A stretch of DNA of 64,000 nucleotides from Paguma larvata (taxonomy: Eukaryota; Chordata; Mammalia; Carnivora; Viverridae): assembly GCA_030068075.1 (NCBI GenBank), contig CM057826.1, forward strand, positions 116,708,746-116,772,745. Direction: 5' to 3'. Of this stretch, positions 54,713-64,000 are shown one piece after another. Below the pieces are notes generated by a model. That model saw only the letters and a list, made by a program, of their open reading frames with translations. It was not told where the DNA came from and ran no database searches. Positions within the stretch are counted from its first letter, which is position 1. Every line of letters starts with the position of its first letter. Both the position numbers and the translations under genes were made by a program.

Positions 54713-54934
54713 ATCCAAACTGATATCTCTCATTTGATTCTCTCATTTGATAACTCTTACATGCAGACTGTTAAGGCAGGAAGATTTGATAATTTCTTTC
54801 AGCATATTGAAGATATCTTACTTTTAGTTTTCAGTGCAGGGTTTAGAGATTGTCAACATGGAACATAGCTGTCTGCCTAACTGTCATGTATTTAAAGATT
54901 ACATGTCTTTTCCATTGCCTTTTCATTTATTTAT

Positions 54935-55060
54935 ATATATATATATATTAATATATATATATTTTAGTTTATGTAATCTCTGTACCCAACGTAAGGCTTG
55001 AACTCATGACCCCAAGATAAAGAATTACATGGTCTTCTGACTGAGCCAGCAAGGCGCTCC
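54935..55060 (-). mobile_element. Older short carnivore SINE, minus strand, with (TA)n
   Basis: A (TA)n microsatellite (about 54935-54962) followed by the complement of an old tRNA-derived SINE ('gcttgaactcatgaccccaa', 'gactgagccagcaaggcgct'). Confidence 0.75.
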
Positions 55061-55085
55061 TGCCTTTTCTTTTTTTTTTTTCAAA

Positions 55086-55298
55086 AAGATTTCTCTTGGT
55101 GTGTCTAGGTGGCTCAGCTGAGCATCCACCTTCCGCTAAGGTCATGATCTAGCACTCCATGAGTGAGTTCAGGGCCTGCATCTGGCTCTGCTGACAGCAC
55201 AGATACTCTGAGGATACTGTCTCTCTCTCCCTCTCTCTGCCTTTCCCCCACTGGCATTCTCTCAAGAATAAATAAACCTTTAGAAAAAGATTTCTCCT
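55086..55298 (+). mobile_element. Feliform SINE, plus strand
   Basis: Head GGTGTGTCTAGGTGGCTCAG at about 55098, CT-rich tract, AATAAATAAACC tail. AAAAAGATTTCTC flanks it. Confidence 0.9.
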
Positions 55299-55440
55299 TG
55301 TCTTTAACTTTCTGAAACTGCACAATGAAGTTTCCAGGCATGGTTATATTTTATTTAGCCTATTAGGTTTATTTGAGTCTCTTGAATCTGTGCACTGATA
55401 TTTTCATCAATTTCTGGAAAAAATCTCAGCTATTTTCTAA

Positions 55441-55573
55441 TATATATATATATATTAGAAATATATATATATATTTTCTTTTTTTTAAGTGGGCTCCACA
55501 CCCAATGTGGGGCTTGAATTCACAACCCTGAGATTAAGAGTCATGTGCTCCACCAATGAACCTGCCAGATATC
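55441..55573 (-). mobile_element. Older short carnivore SINE, minus strand, with (TA)n
   Basis: (TA)n and an inverted ATATATAT/TTAGAAATATATA block at about 55441-55472, then the complement of an old SINE ('ggggcttgaattcacaaccc', 'agattaagagtcatgtgctc'). Confidence 0.75.
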
Positions 55574-56850
55574 ACTCCAGTATTTTTCAAATATTGCTTC
55601 TGATCCTATCTTAAACCTTTTTACTCTGTCCTCTGTTTCTGACCATCTCAGAAGAGTTCATCTTCTGAACTCTCTGAGCTATATGCTAGAAAAATTATAT
55701 TCTGACCTATCTTTCACTTCACAAATTATTCATTTGGTAATATCTACTTTCCTAATAAACCTTTTATTCAGTTTTGATTTAATTTAAATTGTGGTTATGT
55801 TTTTTAGTTCTAGGAGTTTTATTTTGTTCTTTAATAACCTGTTACATTTCTTACTCTCTATATATCTTCAAGTATGACCTTTCAGTGTTTAGTATATTAT
55901 TAGATTATGTCTGCTAATTAAAATGTTTGAAGTATATTTCTGTGCTCTGGTTTTTTTTCCTGCTGGCTCTCACTCATGGTGTCATGTTTCCTTGTGTATG
56001 CAGTTATCTCTGTGTTCAAGTTAAGAATGTAAAACTTATTTATATTAATGTTTTTAGCCTTAGGATGAACTTTCTTACACAGAAGGTCTGCATTTGGTTC
56101 CATCAGGATCTGGAAGCACTACTTGTCAACAACCATTGACAAATTCAGAGTTGAAATTCCACACAAGGGCTCACCCATTTCGTTTTCTTTCACCTTAAAG
56201 GTGTACTTCTTAGGGATCCATATTTATTAATGCAAAGGTCTTCTATAAATTTCTCACTCTGTTATGCTTTGATTCCCTCCCTTATTATATAAACCATCAA
56301 AATAGGGGTTCACACGTTCCAGGATTCCATATATTCCAGGGGAAAAGTAGTTTTTAAATTCGTTTATCTCCCTGGATTACCCTTAGACATTAATTGTGAC
56401 CTGATAGTATATTAGTGTTTTATTAGCTAATGGTTTTCAGTGGAAGCACTGGTCTACATAATCTATACCATCCTTATGAAAAATAAGTCTCGAGGATATT
56501 TTTATGTCTCGAAATTACAACTCTTAGCTTCTTAGAGTATGGGCAATTGATCTCAAGAAGATAGAGAAATAATATGCATTTTTTACCAACTTCAACTGAT
56601 CAATACTAAATCAACTCTGTAATGCTGCAATCAATTAAAACAGTCTCTGGGAAGAGATAATTTCTCCCAGTGACATCAGTATAACTCCTACTTCTGTGTC
56701 TCTTATTCTGCTATATTTAAACACATCTTCTTTCCTGCATCTCTTCTTCCTTATTTTTCTCCTTCCAATATGTTTATTTATATATTTATATAAATATAAG
56801 ATATTATGTATTATATAGATACATAAATTTCAGTATCTTTTCTTTTAAAA
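55574..56850. other. Intergenic stretch, possible old L1 remains
   Basis: No gene. The first 400 bases ('ttactctgtcctctgtttct', 'ttctaggagttttattttgt') read like the complement of old L1-associated sequence, but this is a weak call. Confidence 0.35.
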
Positions 56851-57050
56851 TATTTGGGGGGGGTGTGCCTGGGTGGCTCAGTCAGTTTCACGCAGGTAAT
56901 GATCTCGTAGTTCGTGAGATCAAGCCCCATGCACTGCACTGGCAACTCAGAGTCTGCTTGGGATTCTCTCTCCTCTATCTGCCTCTCCCTGACTCATGCT
57001 GCCTCTGTTTCTCTCAAAATAAATAAAAATAAACTTTAAAATATTTGGGA
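56848..57050 (+). mobile_element. Feliform SINE, plus strand, deleted head region
   Basis: Head GTGTGCCTGGGTGGCTCAGTCAG, then a gap in the tRNA part, CT tract and AATAAATAAAAATAAAC tail. TAAAATATTTGGG flanks it. Confidence 0.9.
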
Positions 57051-57889
57051 TTTGTCCTTGTGATTATAAATACACCTAGCTCATTACTTTTGGTAATACT
57101 GCATAATACGCCTTCAGAAATATTTTCCACATTTCATTTATCAGTTGCTTTACTGGTGGATATGTAGGAGTAACTCCTATTCTTTACTCTCCCAAGATGA
57201 ATATTCTTATATCATTTGTGAAACCATGAAAGAAATTTTCTGGCTTCTGCATCTTAAACTTACAACATTGTGTGTCAACAATGTGTGTTTTTCAACTAAA
57301 AATGAAAGCATGTTCTGGCTTATATACCCCAAGTAGAATTACTGAATCGAGGGTATATGCACTCTATATTTCATTAAGTACTATCAAAAATCTGTCAAAG
57401 TGAACTGTACATGTGTTTTCCTGTTGTTCCACTTGATATTATACAAACTTCTCATCTTTACGAATGCTATAGGTGTAAACTATGCCTTATTTTACTATGT
57501 TTTTTCACCAACTAATGAGATCGAGCATCATTTCAAGTTCTTTTCAAACTTTGGTTTCCACTTTTTAAATTTCTCCTTTATCCTTTAAAAAATCTTATTG
57601 GCTTTCTTGACTTTTTGATTTTTGCTAATCTGCAACAATTATTTGAATAATCTGAATCTTAATCTTCTCAGTTAAAATGCTGCGAGTAGCTTCTCCCTGT
57701 CTTTTAGCTTGCCTATATTATCCTCTAGTTTTGAGGTAGTAATATTTGTCAACTTTTATCTTTATTGTTGGTACTTTGAAACCCTCATTTAAGAAATTCA
57801 AACTAATGGTAAATTCATAAATATATTTTTACCTAGATTTATTACACTTTCTCAATTAAAATACTTTAAATTCACCTCTTCGATCCCTA
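57051..57889. other. Intergenic stretch, nothing firm recognised
   Basis: AT-rich sequence. Parts (for instance 'aagtagaattactgaatcga') resemble a common old mammalian repeat, unassigned. No gene. Confidence 0.35.
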
Positions 57890-58013
57890 TAAAGTCTATT
57901 CTTTTTTAAAATAATTTGTCAAATTGGTTTCCATACAACACCCAGTGCTCATCCCAACAAGTGCCCTCCTCTGTGCCCATCACCCATTCTCCCCCTTCCT
58001 AAAGTCTATTCTT
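57890..58013 (-). mobile_element. Very short 5'-truncated L1, minus strand
   Basis: About 96 bases of the L1 3' end (complement; text 'tccatacaacacccagtgct', 'cccatcacccattctccccc') between exact TAAAGTCTATTCTT copies at 57890-57903 and 58000-58013. Confidence 0.9.
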
Positions 58014-58149
58014 ATTTGGCATGAGATGCGGATTTTCTTTATATAGTGACCCAATTTCTCAATAACATTTGCTAAGTACTGTGACTTGCTCCTACCTCCT
58101 AGTAATTTTAACACCTTCCCTATTGCAACCAAGTTCTCTTAATCAAACT

Positions 58150-60015
58150 CAACATGCCCAAAAATAAATAATCCAGTTAAGAACAAGCAGAAGAAATAAA
58201 CAGACATTTCTCCAAAGAAGATATACAAATGGCTAACAAACTCATGACAAGATGCTCAACATTACTTATCGTCAGAAAAATACAAATCAAATCTGCAATG
58301 AGATACCACCTCCCACCTGTCAGAATGGCTAAAATTAACAACTCGGGAAAAAACTGATGTTGGTGCGGATGGAGAGAAAGGGGAACCCTCTTATACTGTT
58401 GGTGGGAACGTGAACTGGTATAGCCACTCTGGAAAGCAGTGTGAGGGTTCCTGAAAAAGTTAAAGATATAACTACTACCCTATACCACCTGACACCAGTC
58501 AGAGTGGCTAAAACGAACAAATCAGGAAACTATAGATGCTGGCAAGGATGTGGAGAAACAGGCACCCTCTTACACTGCTGGTGGGAATGCAAACTGGTGC
58601 AGCCACTCTGGAAAACAGTGTGGAGGTTCCTCAAAAAATGGAAATAGAACTACCCTATGATCCAGCAATAGCACTGCTAGTAATTTACCCAAGAGATACA
58701 GGAGTGCTGATGCATAGGGGCACTTGTACCCCAATGGTTATAGCAGCACTTTCAACAAAGCCAAATCATGGAAAGAGACTAAGTGTCCATTAGCTGACGA
58801 ATGGATAAAGAAGATGTGGTATATATACACAATGGAATACTACGTGGCAGTGAGAGGGAATGAAATCTGGCCATTTGTAGGAACATGGGTGGAACTGGAG
58901 GGTATTATACTAAGTGAAATAAATCAGTCAGAGAAAGACAGATCCCATATGTTTTCATGCATAGGTGGATTTTGAGAGACTTAGCAGAAGACCATGTGGG
59001 AGGGGAAGAGGGGGGAAAATGTCACAGATAGGGAGGGAGGCAAACCATAAGAGACTATTAAATACTAAGTACAAACTGAGGGTTGATGGGGGGTATGGGA
59101 GGGGGGAGAGTGGGTGACGGGCACTGAGGAGGGCACTTGTTGGATGAGCACTGAATGTTGTATGGAAACCAACTGGACAATAAATTATATTAAAAAAAAA
59201 AAGAACTACCCTACGACCCAGAAATTGCACTACTAAGTATTTATCTAAAGGATACAAAAATACTGACCCGAAGGGGCACATGCACCCCAATGTTTATAGC
59301 AGCACTAAGAACAATAACTAAATTATGGAAAGAGCCCAAATGTCCATTGACTAATGAATGGATAAAGAAGATGTGATGTGTCTATATATATATATTATAC
59401 AATGGAATGTGGTATATATATAAATATATATATACACACACACAATGGAATGTACATTGCGTACATTGGAATGGAATACACACAATGGAATGTCTATTGT
59501 GTATATACACACGCAATAGAATGTGATATATATATATATACACAATGGAATGTGGTGTATATATATATATATATATATACACACACAATGGAATATTACA
59601 CAGCTATCAAAATAATGAAATCTTGCCATTTGCAAAGACGTGGATGGAGCTAGAGTGTATTATGCTAAGCTAAATAAGTCATGGAAAGACAAATAATATG
59701 ATTTCACTCATATGCGGAATTTAAGAAACAAAACTGATGAACATAGGGGAAGAGAGGGAAAAATAAAATAAGATAAAAACAGAGAGGGAGGCAAACCATA
59801 AAAGACTTAAATATAGAGAACAAACTAAGGGTTGCTGGAGGGGAGGTGGGTGAGTGGATGGGCTAAGTGGGCAATGGGCATTAAGGAGGTCACTCTTTGG
59901 GATGAGTACTGGATGTTATATGTAAATGATGAATCACTAAATTCTACTCCTGAAATCAATACTACGGTATATGTTAACTAACTTGAATTTAAATAAAATC
60001 TTGGAATAAAAAAAA
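58150..60015 (+). mobile_element. Old L1 interrupted by a younger L1, plus strand (nested)
   Basis: An older L1 ORF2 end runs from about 58150 to 58480 ('aatggctaaaattaacaact', 'ttggtgggaacgtgaactgg') and resumes at about 59205 ('actaccctacgacccagaaa'), ending near 60015. Between them (about 58483-59204) lies a second L1 3' part with its own 'aatggatgctggcaagg'-type ORF2 end, 3' UTR and poly-A. 'aactaccct'-like sequence at both joints fits a target duplication. Non-coding. Confidence 0.85.
59382..59600. repeat. Tandem expansion of ACAATGGAATGT/TATATA units inside L1
   Basis: The L1 text 'tatatacacaatggaata', normally present once, is here amplified to about six ACAATGGAAT units separated by (TA)n and (CA)n runs, with one unit altered to GCAATAGAATG. 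Confidence 0.85.
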
Positions 60016-61484
60016 AAACAAGTTCTCATATAAAAGGATCTGACTCTGGATTCTCTTCTCTTCTCTTCTCTTCTATCTGGAAGTCTACAAATTTGTTCCT
60101 ACATTATTCATATAGGGTATTCTGTTCTTATCTGTTCTTATTAGTAAGAAGCATAAGATTTACTTCTTATGAGTCGGGGGATAAAGAGGGCCCAATATTG
60201 TTTTTCAAAATTTTATTGTTTAAATATCTATCTATATGAAATTCTCACAACTAGTTAATACCTATTGCAACACACAATAAAATAAGTAAAAATTTCATGA
60301 AGGAAAGAAAAAAGATTCCTAAGGAAATTGGAATTTGTTTCACCCATTTCACAATGTCATATTCCATTTCATAAACCATCTAGTCTATAATATCTAATTT
60401 TAAGTGAGAAATTACAAATATGTATAGGCACACTAGCTCTATATCCACATTGCATTATAGCTATGAAAATTTCTAGCTATAATCTTCCATTAAACTGTCT
60501 ACTCCTATATTGGAGACATAATCTGTAATATCATGAGCTATCTATAAACCATAAATACATTCCTTCTTTGTGGATATCTGGGAGAGGCCACAAAGTAAGA
60601 TTTTTTATATTTACTCTTATAAATCAATAGAAAAATGAACCTAATTTATTTCTTTAACAGTTTGAATTTTCATTTCAATTTCTTAAGAAGTTTCTATCTG
60701 TACTCTTCTGAAGGAAAGTTATTATTTTACCCAGGATGATACCATGAACTACATTCTAGTTAAGTCACGAACTATATAAAATAATATAAATTTAAACTAG
60801 CAAATATGGTATTTAAGAAAACAAAACAGTGACATCAAGGCGCACAGCATTATAAGTCTCCTTCCCCACAACCACATTACAATAACAACAGAAGAAACTT
60901 ACTTAAGAAGTCAGTCATTTTCAATGTGGTCACTTTTATTTTGTCATAAAGTGAATTCGTGAAAAACACTACAAAAAGCAAGCGAATAAATAAGGTATCA
61001 TTGGTACCGAATATGGAGGGGTATCATTTTTTACACTTTATGCTGAAAATTTGCAAAGTGAATAGTGCAATAAAATCCAATATGCTTCCACCCGGATCCA
61101 ATAGCAGTTTTTTTTTTATGATTTAATGAAATGTCTAGAAGGCAATCACATATATTGTGGCATTCGCTCTTAATACATCAGTGTATACCTCCAAATAATT
61201 TGTAACATTGTCTCGCAAAACAACGTCATTATCATAACAAAAAATTACTAATAACTCCGTTAATATAACACTTGTGACCAAATAAGTGACAAATAGAAAA
61301 CACACAGATTATATTTCCATTTCAATATGGCCACTAATAAATATTTTTAAAGCAACTGTAAGGATAGCGCAAGAAACGATAATGCATGCAACTATAGTAC
61401 AACCTAATATCCATTACAGATTGGCAAAAAGTATCCACAGATTGTCAAGAATAACAAAAGTATCAAAGTTTAAAATATATTATT
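60016..61484. other. 3' flank of the PCDHB14-like gene
   Basis: AT-rich, with a (TTCTC)n microsatellite at about 60054-60074 and no recognised transposon. It presumably holds the 3' UTR of the minus-strand gene. An AATAAA on that strand overlaps its stop codon (61484-61489). Confidence 0.4.

Positions 61485-64000
<2,516 letters not shown>

Overview
This is a stretch of mammalian nuclear DNA. The many tRNA-Lys-derived SINEs with a GGCGCCTGGGTGGCTCAG head, a CT-rich middle and an AATAAA/poly-A tail are of the feliform carnivore type, so a cat-family genome is the best guess. The gene content is the distal end of the clustered protocadherin locus: the last genes of the protocadherin-beta (PCDHB) cluster plus the intronless ornithine carrier gene SLC25A2, which in mammals lies between the PCDHB and PCDHG clusters. 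Relative to the human reference order, the window is inverted.

Layout. Positions 1-6,180 contain no gene, only SINEs, an ancient MIR and an L1 3' end. At about 6,180-6,310 on the minus strand there is a short relic of a protocadherin EC1 domain. A GC-rich promoter region then leads into SLC25A2 (6,978-7,883, plus strand, intact). From 8 to 37 kb the DNA is repeat-rich: old L1 pieces on both strands, an ERV1-like proviral relic with LTR, protease, RNase H and integrase traces (about 16.3-20.4 kb), MaLR-type LTR elements, a decayed C2H2 zinc-finger retrocopy (about 26.4-27.95 kb), and further L1s. From 37.7 kb to the end there are four single-exon PCDHB genes, all on the minus strand: the PCDHB15 orthologue (37,687-40,074), two genes lying where the human cluster has the pseudogenes PCDHB19P and PCDHB18P (42,762-45,050 and 49,368-51,755), and the PCDHB14 orthologue (61,485-63,881). 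Each of the first three has an upstream CTCF-type conserved sequence element (CSE).

The PCDHB genes encode single-pass cadherin-like neuronal recognition proteins, each normally expressed from its own promoter chosen stochastically through CTCF/cohesin looping. The four genes differ strongly in EC1 to early EC4, the recognition part, but are almost identical over about 1 kb covering EC4-EC6, the membrane segment and the start of the tail. That segment is much more GC-rich, as expected for repeated gene conversion. Two of the four are damaged: the PCDHB14-like gene carries one in-frame TGA in an otherwise open reading frame, and the 42.8 kb gene has a 2-bp deletion that replaces its cytoplasmic tail end.

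I found no sign of a wholly new biological system. The most interesting points are the two damaged PCDHB genes, the conversion tract, the apparent survival of two genes that are pseudogenes in human, the protocadherin relic beside SLC25A2, and a tiny 36-bp retroposon with perfect target-site duplications.
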